A stretch of DNA of 64,000 bases, from contig JAZARR010000193.1 of the NCBI GenBank assembly GCA_037389465.1, forward strand, positions 620,001 through 684,000, written 5' to 3'. The position numbers and the translations under genes are program-made. The DNA comes from Baylisascaris procyonis (lineage: Eukaryota > Nematoda > Chromadorea > Rhabditida > Ascarididae). Below are positions 17,101 through 29,282 of this stretch, in pieces; the first letter of the stretch is position 1; each line of letters opens with the position of its first letter. The notes under the pieces were generated by a model. It was not told the origin of the DNA. It saw only the letters and a program-made list of their open reading frames with translations, and did no database searches.

Positions 17101-20100
17101 GTCGTTGACTGTTTAAAAAGATTCAAAAAGCGTTTGAATATTTGGATTAATTTGGGGAACTTATTTGGAGATTTATTTGTTGAAGACATAATTAAGCAGT
17201 GAATTTCCTTGAATATTTTCATTGTTACATTCAATTTTTAGGGAATAGTGCGTGCCTTTGAGACATTTCAAGAGAAGCTGCATGAGCATAAAGTGACGAT
17301 ATATGTGCGTCGAGGTGGTCCCAACTATCAAGAGGGATTACGCAAAATGAAAGAAAGCGGTTAGTACTTGCATTTTCCCAATAATTTAATAAGTTCCTCT
17401 GAATTACAGGGTAATTTTGTTGTCTTGTAATCCGGAGATGTTGACATTTTTTGCATCATTTCAGTATGGAGTAAGTTATTTTGTAAGTAATGTTTCTGCT
17501 TGTCCACTTGAGGAAAATTTTAGAATCCCTTTAAATTCTAGATTTATTCTAATCTTTTGGTGAGAGAATTTTCTTTTTATCGTTTTCTTGCAATTATGGT
17601 TTTTTTCACATTTTTTTGTTGTCTCCAAGAATCTTCTTCTCTAATTTCCTCTCCTATCGCCGATTCGGAGGGCATGACAGCATCATCTTGAATCGGTATT
17701 TGAAGTTTTTTTCCTGGACACTTTACATCGAATTCAGTAAAATCTGATCCCGCTGCTGATTGAGATTGGGCTTAATCCTTGATCGTGTGGGGGGAAATGA
17801 AAATCAGAAACTTAATTTGGCGTCGTCGACTCTTCTGATGCTTCTAAAGGTGCTACGATCTAAAACATCCAGTTGTGTGCCTCCGAACGCAGAACGCATA
17901 TCTGATTGCAGAATGATTGTATTTTTTCTATCCGCTTCTGATATTGAAGCGTACGAAGAGTGAGGTTCTATCATATCTGAATTAGGATTGCATTGTAAAT
18001 CCCATTTTCAGGTACAAAATTGAACTTACCGGTCTATGTCTATGGTCCTGAAACACATATGACGAGCATTGTTGCTGCGGCACTTGGTGTGCGACCGTTG
18101 CCCGATTCGCCACATGCACCGCAAACAACCGGACAGTTCTTATTACAGCCGGAACGTAACGTGCGTACTGCTTATTTACCTCTCTCGCTATATTATTATA
18201 GTTTTTGAATACGATGGAGACACTGACCGAGTGGAATTTTAGAAATCGAAATTTTTGGCAAATATTTAAAAAACATTCATTGATATAATATGTGACCGTT
18301 TTCTAAATGTTTTATTGGTAGTAATTTTTGCAGAAATTTCGTTAAAATTTAAGAGATCCTATGTGATTGCGTATATTGTTTATATGGAATTAGGAGTGGC
18401 ATTGTGGGGATTGATGGAAGTAGGGTTTTTTTAATTTATATCTGTTTGTATAGTTCTCCTATTCGGGCTGTTGAATGGGTAGATAAAGATTAGGTTCAGT
18501 CTTAGAAGCTGGCTTTGGGCTGTTACTCGGTATTGCATTAAACATCTTAAGAACACGATTAAAGAGCATAGTCTGCACTACCTATCTCTCTAGAAAGTTG
18601 GAAAGTCTGTTAGCCCAGGTCGTTTAATTGCCGTTTTACGGTATTTTAGTCGATCGGCAACTCACCCGTCCATCCGTCATATTTTATTCGCATATTTTCA
18701 GAATTTTATAAAACTCGTTTCTCGTTCTTGTGATTTGTTGGTTTGCTAAAGAGGGTGGTGGAGTGTGGAGAGGAGGGAAGGGGACGGAACTGAAGATGTA
18801 TTTAAGAAATCGATATCTCAAAGCGTTTAGCAACAAGAAATGCTGAATCCGATGTAAATAAGAAAGAAGGAGCTTTTCTCTTTCAGACAGCTGGAACGGT
18901 TCCTTCGGCACCAGTATCGAATGCAGCCACATCACCACGACGAAAACAACCAAGGATTGCAGAAAAAGGTGATGCTAATGGGGCATGTGCAAGTGGAACA
19001 ATTACGGATCTATGTGACAGTCTTTTCGAGAGTGATACGAAGGCAATCATTTGGGGTCAACAGATAAAAGCCGTTCAGGTCGACTATTGCTGAAGTTTTC
19101 GTTTTATTTATTTATTTATTTATTTATTTGTTTATTTATTTATTTTCATTTCGATTTTTTGTGGTGCAAACTTTGTGGAAATCTTTTTTGGGAGATCATT
19201 GGAAGTGTAGACGAATTGAAATTACCCCTTCCCCTTCCCTTTCCATCCTTGTTCACTGCAAAAGAAATCCCTTTCGCATAGCCGGCTGCCTCTTATGAAG
19301 GATTGGTTGACAACTTCGACTTATGAGAAGACACTAGATAAAAATGCATGACTTATAGACAGACGAATGCTCCGAGAATTAGAAACTTTATATGAATTTT
19401 TAATTTCACTTTTAACTATTGCTTTCCAATTTGAATATTTGAAATTTTAAGATAAAGGTTTTTCATCAATAGGTTATTTGTTTGCATATTGCAAATAGGC
19501 TTGGGAGCTTACCGCTTTGACACTGCTTCAGAACTTATATGAGTGCAGTGCACCAGTTTACCTGTCTATTGCCCAGCCGTCCGTCCATCTGCCCACCTGT
19601 CCATATACACTATGAGACCGTCCACAACCATGTAGGACTGATAGAAGCAGATGAACTTAGAAAATTGTTCTTCTTCGTTTGTTTATTTATTATTTATTTA
19701 TTTGTTGCTGTTATGCGCTATAGTTGCCACGTCCGCTTATTGCCCATAAGTTACTAGGGTATATTGAAATAAGCTATAAAGATTCGTTAGTATGTTGTAT
19801 CGTTTAGTGGTTCTTCTCTAATATGATTTTAATAAATGGTGCGGATATACTTTTAGGGTATGTTGGATTTCGATTTCGTGTGTGGGCGTGAACAGCCTTC
19901 TGTGGTCGCATCCACATATCCATTCACTGGTGATCACAAACAGAAATTCTATTTTGGACATAAGGTATTATTTTCTTCAGTTTTTTAATGTATTTTTTGA
20001 CCTGTTTGCATGTTTACGTGATATGTGATGATCACAGTTTTGTTGGATTGACTAATTGCTATTGACAGCCGAAAGCTGTCAATATGTTTTAAGCTGTAAA

Positions 20101-23100
20101 ACTACTTTACTATTGAAGTAACTCACTTTTAAGTTTAAAAAATTGTACGAAAAGTTCCTGCAAGGAAGTTTTTTATTGTTGTCGAGACGTCTGCTGTTGT
20201 GCGACCGTGGGAACAATTTTTCCTTATTTCCTTCAAAATTGGCTAATGGTATACATCGGAAATTGACTTTGAATAATGGCTTCCATCTCCCCTCCCCCAG
20301 CCTTTCCTTAAAAAAGAAATTAGGGATTATTCTAGCACTACCATCCATTTTTATCGCCTTTACTGTCGTTCCTTCCATCTCCCTAGAGCTCCAACTGAAA
20401 TAGCCCCATTCTTAGCCATTACAACAACTTGAGTTTACAGGATCGTTGCGCCGATATCTGCCGTTATCCACTTCCACTGTAATATTAATCAGTTGATGTA
20501 GATATTGCAGAACTTTTTACTTTTAGGAAATTCTAATACCGGCGTACAAATCGATGAAAAGTGCTTTCACTTCCCATCCAGATGCATCGGTGATGGTTTC
20601 ATTTGCATCGTTGCGATCCGTTTATGAGACAGTACTCGACGCATTAGAGCATCCACAGATTCGAGTGATTGCGATTATTGCAGAAGGTGTACCTGAGAAT
20701 CTAACAAGGAAACTTATCAAGGTGTTATTGTCAAATTTTTGTATTTGAGGGCTTCACAAACAATTGTAAGATCGATCTTTGAAGGTGTCGTTCATTTCGT
20801 TTGACTTTGTAGGCCATTTTAAATCATAGTTTGTGGTAAAACAATTTAATAGTGGTTGAAGTTTTAACATCAGCCTTCGTACATTGTTCCAGGACCATTT
20901 AAATGTTTGACGTCGTTAGTCAACCCGCTAGAAGAAGAGATGGAGAAGGGCGGAGGGGGGAAGGAGGTAGAAGTGCAGAAATTCAACCCGTCTCATCGTC
21001 CATCCGCTTCTTTAGCTAGAGATCCGGCTTCATTTCTCCATTTGTTTGGGGTGAACTGTTGATGGTATTTTGCTAAATTGAAAGGTTGTTTTGATTTGAA
21101 GAGGTCAGTGAAAGAATATCTGTTTTTAGATACCTCTGAATTCTTAAATAAATATTTCTCGTTACGTATAATTTAAAGTTATACTGTTATCACTGGGTAG
21201 AAAATAGGAAAATTCTATGTTTTAAATGCTTGTCTAAGGAGTGCTCTAGATTAACTAACATATATTGTTCCTCTTTTTATGCCTTCTATCTGCATAAAAA
21301 TCTATTAGATAGAATTGATTCATATAGGCGAAAAGCTTGAATTGCCCGTAGAGGGCTCTACGTTCCGCAAGTGGAAGGCATTGCACAGTCGTTATATTTG
21401 AAGGGGTACGTTTCACAGCTGCCAATTAATAATGCTTAAGAATAAGCCAGAATCCAGAGAAATAATACCGGAATTCGTTTGATGTGTTTATTGTTGAAGA
21501 GGTTTTGTTTTACAACCGGAAAATTTCAGGCAGCGAATGAGAGAGGTGTCACACTAATCGGACCGGCAACAGTGGGTGGTATCAAACCAGGATGTTTCAA
21601 AATTGGTAACACTGGTGGAATGATGGATAATATCTTATCGTCGAAACTTTATCGACCTGGAAGGTTTATATGTTATTTCTTTCCACTATTTTTATATTTC
21701 AGGTCTCTAGTAGTGGGTGATATTTCATTGCTGGCCACCCAAAGTTTAATGTCTTGTTTTGGGATTTTATAAAGCATACAATTCTAGGAATGTTTGAAAG
21801 TTTTATTATATCGGTGAGTTTTGAATTTTACGATCCTGCTGGCAATGAAGGATTGAGACGGTAAAGAGGGAATAATGTTATTTCTATAAAAGCTGTACGA
21901 GGGGAAGTAAAATATCGGCGAAATTTGTTGCTTTCTTACACTGTTCATGCACTCTCTCTCAATTGTTTCACAATTAGATGAAGCCTTCTATTTCGTTGCG
22001 ATCTGTTGTATACCACATTGTGCGCGCTGTTTTTCTTTGCTTTGGTTACTATCATACGAGCTTTTAATTCAACACCTACTATACCATTACTAGATTATTA
22101 ATGATTTATTTTAAACAGTTTCTTTTAGTGTGGCGTATGTGTCACGCTCGGGTGGAATGTCGAATGAGTTGAATAATATAATCGCTCAAAATACGGATGG
22201 AGTATTTGAGGGGATCGCGATCGGTGGAGATCGTTATCCGGGCAGTACCTATACCGATCATATATTGAGATACGAGAACGATGACAGGTAATTTAGTGGA
22301 ATGATAAAGATAGTAATGTGTTCAAAGAGTACAATGATCTCACATTATAAGAGAAATTAAATAAATGATATTATTTAGTATTATTTCATCGTTCAATAGA
22401 ATCATTAAAAAAACCACTGGAGGAGTGGGAGTGCTTAAATTGAAATTCAAGGAGTCCGCGATATTTAGGTTTAATGGTTTATAGGTTTTATTCAAATGTC
22501 TTGTGACGATTGTAATAAAAGTTTCTGAAAATCAACTTATGAAAGAAGGGTGGAAAGGGATAAAAAGCGCGTTTATGAAATTCAGATTTATTCTTCCGTT
22601 TTTAAAAAGCTATTTAAAGCAGAATGATTATGAGATGATTTTGTTTTTTTTTTTTGTTTCAAAATATATTGATGGAATAATATCGGATCATCGAATTACC
22701 AATTGGATGCTCTTTTTTAAAAGATATGATCAAATGTTCGAACTCCATTGTTTGTTTGTTTTTTGTAATGGGAAGCCATTGTGGGTCTATATTCAAAGAA
22801 CATACGGTAGTTTTTATTGGGATGCAGTTTTATATTACCTGTGAAAATTGTCGTGCAGACGACGTTGAACAATGGTAAATGAAATATATGTTTGAAATAG
22901 ATTGGAATGGCGAAAAAATTGATATCAATATCGTAAAGAGAGAGCTATCGTATAACTCCTAATAAAACCCCATCTCCATTGCTTGTTTTCAAAAATTCTA
23001 GAGATCCTTTAGATCTGAGTAGTCTAATTCAGTGATATGCGATATGTGATTCTTTGTAGAAAAGGTCTTGTTAGTTGGTTATTGTATAATGATTTTGAAA

Positions 23101-26100
23101 TCTTTAATGTTTATTTGCAGAGTGAAGATGATGGTTTTATTGGGTGAAGTTGGCGGAGTGGAGGAATATAAAATTGTTAAGGCATTGAAAGAGAAGAAAA
23201 TAACAAAACCATTGATTGCGTGGTGTATTGGAACGTGCGCCGATTATATTACATCCGAGGTTGGTAATTTCTATGAATTTCGACGGTTTTGCATTTGCAA
23301 ATATTTCCCAGTTTGATGATTATTGTCTACCAACCGGAAAAGTATTCGTTAGATGCCAATCGGAAGGCTGTTCGTTAGGTACCAACCGGAAAGGTGTTCG
23401 TTATATACCAACCGGAAAGGTGTTCGTTAGATACCAACGGAGAGCTGTTCGTTAGATATAACTGGAAAGCTGTTCGTTAGATGCCAGCCAGAAAGGTGTT
23501 CGTTAGATATAACCGGAAAGGTGTTCGTTAGATATCAACTGGAAAGGTGTTCGTTAAATATTAACTGGAAGGCCCATCTTTCACGACCAACGGAGCAAAA
23601 TTGAGGTTTGAAACGATGATCGGTTGTTATTCTATAATGGTTGTTTGTATATTATTTTAACCATTGGTGATAACCGTTTATCAATTTATCACTTAGGTTC
23701 AATTTGGACATGCAGGAGCATCAGCAGATGCAAAATCCGAGACTGCAGCTGCGAAAAATGAAGCATTACGAGAAGCAGGTGCTTATGTACCCACATCATT
23801 CGATGATCTTGGCACTCAGATTGCTGCTGTCTACAAAGACTTATTGGAGAAGGGTGTGATCGAACCAAAGGAGGAACGACCACCTCCAGCTGTACCAATG
23901 GACTATGCATGGGCAAGGGTAAGCAGAAATTTTGCATGAGATTATTTACTGCCACTATTGTGGAGTGTAGTAAGGTTGGGGGACTTCTAATTTATTCCCA
24001 GAATTAAATATGGAATTAAGGCGAGGGATAGATGGCAGAGAGAATATCAATACATGTTAGTTTTGCATCATTCAAGTGTTCGTAGAATAAGTCGTTTGCA
24101 TGAAGTGTTTCTAGTAAGAGAGTATTGAGTGAAGTGATAAATAACAGTAATGTTCCTTAAAGCATTCAAAAAAGAAAAAAATTTTTTGAGAACTTTTACT
24201 TTGTTGTTGTTTCCTAATTTTTGCTGGAGGTGCAAGAGCTAGCATATTGGTTGGTTAGTTAGTAATATAGGATGCGGTTTCATTGGGAATAGGTTTAAAT
24301 TTATGAATCTTTGCCATAGTCATGATCGTCAGAAAGCTAATAAAGATTATTTTATCATATCAGTTCTGTTATTGTTCTGATATGGTGTAGTTATTATCCC
24401 AACTCCCTTTAATGACCCTATTGTAGCTGATAAGGATGGCAACTATAGCTTTGTTTACGGTAAGATTGCTGGGTACGGTAGTCAACAGAATTAGTGCATA
24501 TGGGAGCTAATATATCTAATTACTGTCTCAAAATATCAGTTACTTTTACTTACCGGTTCAAAAACTTCGGTTGCTAATCGTAATTTTATTGTTTATCCGA
24601 TCGCTTTATGTCAACAGACAATAGGATATTATATTTTTCGTACATTTTGGCTAATAAAAAATGAAAAGCTTTTAGGAATTGGGTTTGATTCGTAAACCTG
24701 CATCGTTTATGACATCGATTTGTGATGAACGTGGAGAGGAACTCTTATATGCTGGTGTTCCAATCACTCGTGTTCTCGAGCAAGGATTGGGTATCGGTGG
24801 TGTGCTTGGATTACTTTGGTTCCAGGTAGACACCTCTCATTGGATTTTTTAAAAAATTTTCTTTGTTTTGCTGAAATGCTATACTGTAGAAATAGGTGAC
24901 TTTCATTCTATAATTTCCGATGGCTAGAAATTCCTCAGTATTTTAGCAATGAGCTTATGTAGACGGCATGCGCTATCCTGAACTTTCTGTGAAATGCTAC
25001 AGCAATTTATAACAATCCAGAAGCGAAAAGTTATTGTTATTTATAAAGAAGGGGGGGGGGGGAGAGTATGAAATAAGCGGGCTTGATAAAGAACGTTTGA
25101 AATAGTGAAGATATAATTAAGGCCCTATATGTAAAAGTGCTCGGAGATGACTTTATTTTTTGTGCTTCATTGGTGGGCCTGAAACTTAAAAAAGCTGGGA
25201 ATTATTTACAATCGAATAGAACCAGTACCCTGAAAGGTCACTAATCGAATAGAACCAGATAGTTTTCCTTGATTTCAAATGTCCGTATGAATTGCTCCTA
25301 TTGGAATTGGTTTAGATGAGAGCTAATTTTTGAATTAATATTTTTATATATAGAAGGGTTGTATGGAATTATTGATTTCAACCGTTCCGGGAGAGAGATG
25401 AGTTCTCCGGAAACCTGTCCTCCCTTATTCCCTTACCTTTCATGTGGGTAAGAGAAGTATGTCGTAGGGGTGTTGATATCAGATCTGTAAGGGAGGACAA
25501 GTAACTCGGGATCGTCATCCTTTCTTCCCTTTAACTTCCTGAATCCCGTGCGATCTTCATTTTATTGCAGTTGAATCCCCCTATATTCACATTCTAGGCT
25601 GAAAGTGATACGAAAAAAGGCGGGTCACTTGCACTTGTGAGTGTATCTAATTGTAGAGCAAGAAGGGGACCGTACATTCACATTGCCGTTAGAGGCTTAT
25701 TGGGCAGAATTTTCTTCTTTTCCAATGAAACTTTGGAAATGGTTTCGTTTTTTCCCTGAGAAGAGTAGAAAATAATACTATTGTCGAACTATTGGTAAAA
25801 TAAACGCATATAATTATTGAATATTTCGAGTAGAAGTAAAATTTAATTTGAGATGGTTATTGGGGGATAATAAAAATATTTCAGAAAAGATTACCCGATT
25901 ATGCGAATAAATTCATTGAAATTTGCCTCATGTTGACAGCCGATCATGGACCAGCGGTTAGCGGTGCACATAATACGATTGTATGTGCTCGTGCCGGAAA
26001 AGACCTCATTTCGTCACTTGTCTCCGGTCTTCTCACTATTGTAAGTTTTGCTTATCACAATATTTTATCTGTTTTTTATTCCAAATATTTTCTTATTTTT

Positions 26101-28228
26101 GATTAGCATTTTTTGCTTGCCTCTTTCCTACTACTATTGAGTTGATAGGAAGGGGAAGAGTAAAGGATATGTGAGTGGGTTTTACTTGAAACTGACTAAT
26201 AATTAAGATTCATCTGTCATGTAATTGTATCATACCTGTTTGGTTGTGGATCTTTTCGCATGGAATAGGTAAGTGATAGGCATTCTACTGTTTATGGACA
26301 GTACTCTATTATTAGCACTATGGAATCTTTTCTATCGCAGTGCAAATTTAACACATCGAAAGATTATATAATATCAATGTTGCATCGAGTAATTTATTAA
26401 GGGTGATCGTTTTGGCGGTGCCCTTGACGGTGCAGCACGTCAATTCAGTGAAGCACTTGATAAGGGTTGGAGTCCGATGCAATTCGTCAATGAGCAACGT
26501 CGTATCGGCAAGCATATAATGGGTATTGGACATCGTGTCAAATCGGTTTGCTTTTGGATATATTTATTGCTTTAGGGATCGAGGTGATTTCGGTAGAATT
26601 GTTGATTTATTTGCTGATTGAACATTTTCGTTGAGGATCTCGATGCAGTATATTAGCTGATATGATTGCTGTTGATTTTAGTGGTACGAAAGGTTTTATA
26701 ATCACGCTTATAGCTTTTTTAAAGCACATCTTAATGCAAATGGATTTACGAAGAGTGTGCCATATACATTACATCCTATGAATTTCTTTAGTAACTGTTA
26801 TTGGTCTTGAGGGGGGGGGGGTTGGAGCTCCCTAGGTGGCATTTGAAAGTGAGCATTAAAAACCCTGGCCTAACCGGGCTTTTAAACAAAAATAAGGTGG
26901 TGAGAGTTTTGGACTGGTAGGGAATTGTATGTTACAGACCTCCTTCGATTGTCATTTGACAGGTAGGAAGTTAAAATTGAAACAAAATTGTTCCACTTTA
27001 TTCTCTACCTTAACAAGGTTTTTTGGAGTTTTATGTTTCTGCACTTAAAGTTTTATTTTAGACGAATGATCGTTCTTTTAAATAATATTTCATGCAAATA
27101 TTATTGTTATTATTTTTTTGATAATATTTTATGCAAATATTATTGTTAATGAAGTACTATTATTGCAGATAAATAATCCTGACAAACGTGTGGAAATTCT
27201 GAAAAATTTCGCATTGGATCGTACGAAGTTTAGACAAGAAACACCGTTGCTTAATTTTGCGCTTCAAGTTGAGAAGATCACTACGGCGAAGGTATGCTAA
27301 TTTTTGAGTGTATTCATGATGGCAATAAATCATCACTGTTTAAACTGAAAGTTTCAATTTCATGATTATTTTATTGTTTTATTTATATTTCAATGTTTTC
27401 TTTGTTGAGGTAATGGGAGCCTTGATAATGGGATCATTTCAGAGGCGGTGAAAGCGAAGTGATTATTTAAAACTCAGAATGGTGGGGAAAGGGAAATTCC
27501 TGTTAATTTTTCTAAAATAACTGACTCCATTACTATTTTTTGTGATCGAGTTTATTTACTCTTTGAATATTTGCAGAAGCCGAATTTGATTCTAAATGTG
27601 GATGGTGCTATTGGGGTAATATTCGTTGATATTCTGCGGCATTCGGGAATGTTCACTGCATCGGAAGCACAAGAGACGATTGAAATTGGCGCATTGAATG
27701 GGCTGTTCGTATTGGGACGCAGCCTTGGTTTCATTGGTTTGTTTTCTGGTTCCTTTTTTCTATGCATTTCGTGGGGAGGGGGAGAGAGGGAGGGAGAGAG
27801 AGAAAGGGTGCGACAGCTGGATGACTCGACTGATAAGGTAATTCTGGAAGGGAGGTAGAAAACCAGGTAAAACGAAAGTAGGAATTACAAACTTCCGTTT
27901 TAGTTTTAGAAAACGTTTCTAAAACTTGCATAAAGTATTTCTGAAGTCATAAAAGTGTATAAAACAGTCCAGAAAATCTACTATGATTCCAATCCCGTGG
28001 ACTATGTTTCGTCCATTTCTTCTCAGGTTTTCAAGGCTGTTCAACCGTTTGTTATCTTGCTTCGTCCAGGGCATTTCGAAGTCCTAGATATATAAAATTG
28101 CCCGGTTAATTTTAGGTCACTATTTGGATCAACGTCGCCTGAAACAAGGTCTTTACCGACATCCATGGGATGATATAACCTATGTGATGCCAGAAGGAGA
28201 ATTCGGCATCGATCGTCTAAACGGCTAA
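11124..28228 (+). CDS. acly: ATP-citrate lyase (ATP-citrate synthase), complete, 23 exons
   Basis: Cytosolic enzyme that converts citrate, CoA and ATP to acetyl-CoA, oxaloacetate, ADP and phosphate, feeding lipid synthesis and protein acetylation. Exons: 11124-11282, 11864-11983, 12435-12596, 13165-13268, 13684-13763, 14056-14201, 15269-15387, 16392-16593, 17242-17359, 18012-18160, 18887-19078, 19857-19964, 20527-20721, 21530-21663, 22129-22287, 23121-23259, 23697-23918, 24676-24825, 25885-26040, 26402-26545, 27169-27291, 27577-27736, 28116-28228. The total is 3354 nt, 1117 residues; human ACLY has 1101. All phases agree. The start reads [16 protein letters not shown], as in animal ACLY, which fixes the ATG. 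Phosphohistidine loop QFGHAGA has His767; the lyase residues are His907 ([12 protein letters not shown]) and His982 (GIGHRVKS), with the Asp of LILNVDG. The end [14 protein letters not shown] is family-typical, with a short extension. Introns reach about 1.1 kb and hold several minisatellites. Confidence 0.98.
13330..13408 (+). repeat. Two tandem copies of a 40-bp unit in ACLY intron 4
   Basis: Units at 13330-13369 and 13370-13408 share GAAAC(A/G)TCCTTCCAA and GGCAGGCCCA. They lie about 60 bp after exon 4 and are not coding. Confidence 0.85.
14648..14781 (+). repeat. Alternating 28-29-bp minisatellite in ACLY intron 6
   Basis: About 4.7 copies. Odd units carry ACTCAG(A/G)TCACGCTTAATA and even units TTTAGGTCATGCTT(A/G)ATA, so the array looks like repeated amplification of a 57-bp dimer. 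Confidence 0.8.
19103..19144 (+). repeat. TTTA microsatellite in ACLY intron 11
   Basis: About ten TTTA units with one TTTG interruption, shortly after the exon 11 donor. Confidence 0.95.
23329..23575 (+). repeat. 26-bp minisatellite, about 9.5 copies, in ACLY intron 16
   Basis: Consensus unit CCAACCGGAAAGGTGTTCG followed by TTAGATA. Units are 24-26 bp, separated by no spacer, and 75-100% alike by eye. It starts about 70 bp after the exon 16 donor. It is a plain tandem array without spacers, so not a CRISPR. Confidence 0.95.
25051..25062 (+). repeat. Poly-G run (12 G) in ACLY intron 18
   Basis: Uninterrupted G homopolymer in the intron between exons 18 and 19. Confidence 0.95.
26811..26821 (+). 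repeat. Poly-G run (11 G) in ACLY intron 20
   Basis: Uninterrupted G homopolymer, followed within about 10 bp by GGAGCTCC. Confidence 0.95.
27081..27152 (+). repeat. 39-bp duplication carrying two ATGCAAAT octamers, upstream of ACLY exon 21
   Basis: The sequence around ATGCAAATATTATTGTTA occurs at 27092 and again at 27131. ATGCAAAT is the established POU-factor octamer, but in AT-rich DNA it can arise by chance. The array ends about 20 bp before the exon 21 acceptor. Confidence 0.75.
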
Positions 28229-29268
28229 GGAGTATATCCCTTACGAAAATGAGAGGACACTTCTTTAATGATGTGATTCATTCAGATAATCTCTGTTGCT
28301 TGATCGATCGAACACGTTCAACTTTTATAGCTTGATTCGGCGTTCTGATCAGGAAGAATTGAATTTTGGGAACTTTCCATGTTATTGTGTGGAAAATTTA
28401 AAATTTTTTTTACCTGTTTTGCCAATGATAACTTTGGATATAGGTATATAAGATATTCGATCGGTTAAAGAATAGAGGTTGTATTGATTTACCTATGCCA
28501 AAGTTATGCTTATGACACTGTCTGTGTTATCGGCTAGGCAAGATAATCTCTGCAGGTAGAGAGGGGCAATGTTTGAAGCCTTTTGTCGTTTGTTCTTATA
28601 AGCTGAGAAGAAATTGTATTTGAAAAATGCATATCAAGGCATAGAGAGGGGAAGGGGGGGGGGAGGGAGAGATAGGAGAGAGAGAATGAAGGGGCAGTAC
28701 TTATGTAGAGAGGATAATTTGAAGTTTTTCAAAACATCGTTCTTTGATCTATTATGTTAGGATATGCAGTTTTAAAAAGAGGAAGTAGGTGATATAGAGA
28801 TTTCGTATTCGTTGAGGATAGCTAATGCATGAAATGCTTCATTTAGGACGATGTAACGATAGATAGATGACTTTTTAATGGGATTTATAGAAAAATGTGA
28901 GATGCTAGGATAATAATAAACCATTAAAAGAAATTATTAAATTATATATTAAGGTATGATAATTTGATGGGAATTGGTGTAGATTTGTTGTCGAATAATA
29001 CTCATATATTATATCACACATCGGATTCTTTAGTTCGTGATTCGAGATTTATGATTGGTGGTTATATTCACTCTTATTTCTTCTTCATTAATCAAAATTC
29101 AAGTTGGAGAGAAAACCCTAGATAGAAAGAGAGCTGATCACTGAGATTATATTATAGTCAAGAAACAGAGATCGGGGAAAGCGGGGGGATGGGGGAGCAA
29201 TGGGACTTTGAGGTGTTTGTGGTGATATTTTGTTTTATGTAATATTGTTATGATGGGGGAAGGAGGGA

Positions 29269-29282
29269 GGGGGGGGGGGGGG
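29269..29282 (+). repeat. Poly-G run (about 14 G) in a purine tract
   Basis: Preceded by GGGGGAAGGAGGGAG, so the whole stretch 29255-29282 is purine-only with several G-runs and could form a quadruplex. Confidence 0.9.

Larger units (their letters stand above)
11124..18160 (+). other. acly: ATP-citrate lyase exons 1-10: ATP-grasp and citrate-binding part
   Basis: About residues 1-453. Landmarks are [13 protein letters not shown] (ATP-grasp nucleotide site region), [79 protein letters not shown] and [13 protein letters not shown] (the [10 protein letters not shown] citrate-binding loop), then [12 protein letters not shown]. All are conserved. The most diverged stretch is near residues 17-50 and 150-185, where animal enzymes also vary. 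Confidence 0.9.
18887..23918 (+). other. acly: ATP-citrate lyase exons 11-17: linker, CoA-binding and phosphohistidine modules
   Basis: Exon 11 encodes a low-complexity linker ([19 protein letters not shown]) and then [11 protein letters not shown], where the Rossmann-like CoA-binding fold begins. Later landmarks are [91 protein letters not shown] and [16 protein letters not shown] with the catalytic His. The succinyl-CoA-ligase-like half is complete. Confidence 0.9.
24676..28228 (+). other. acly: ATP-citrate lyase exons 18-23: citrate-synthase-like citryl-CoA lyase module
   Basis: About residues 837-1117. It begins [20 protein letters not shown] and contains [75 protein letters not shown] and the C-terminal YRHPWDD. 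This module cleaves citryl-CoA and forms the tetramer core in characterised ACLYs. The last nine residues (FGIDRLNG and neighbours) are an unconserved tail. Confidence 0.9.

Noticed and set aside
22503..22844. 113-codon open frame inside ACLY intron 15
   Set aside because: Lies between two well-supported ACLY exons on the same strand; composition looks like AT-rich intron and no family is recognised.
23329..23575. Regular repeats that could suggest a CRISPR array
   Set aside because: Units are directly abutting with no spacers, and the host is an animal genome.
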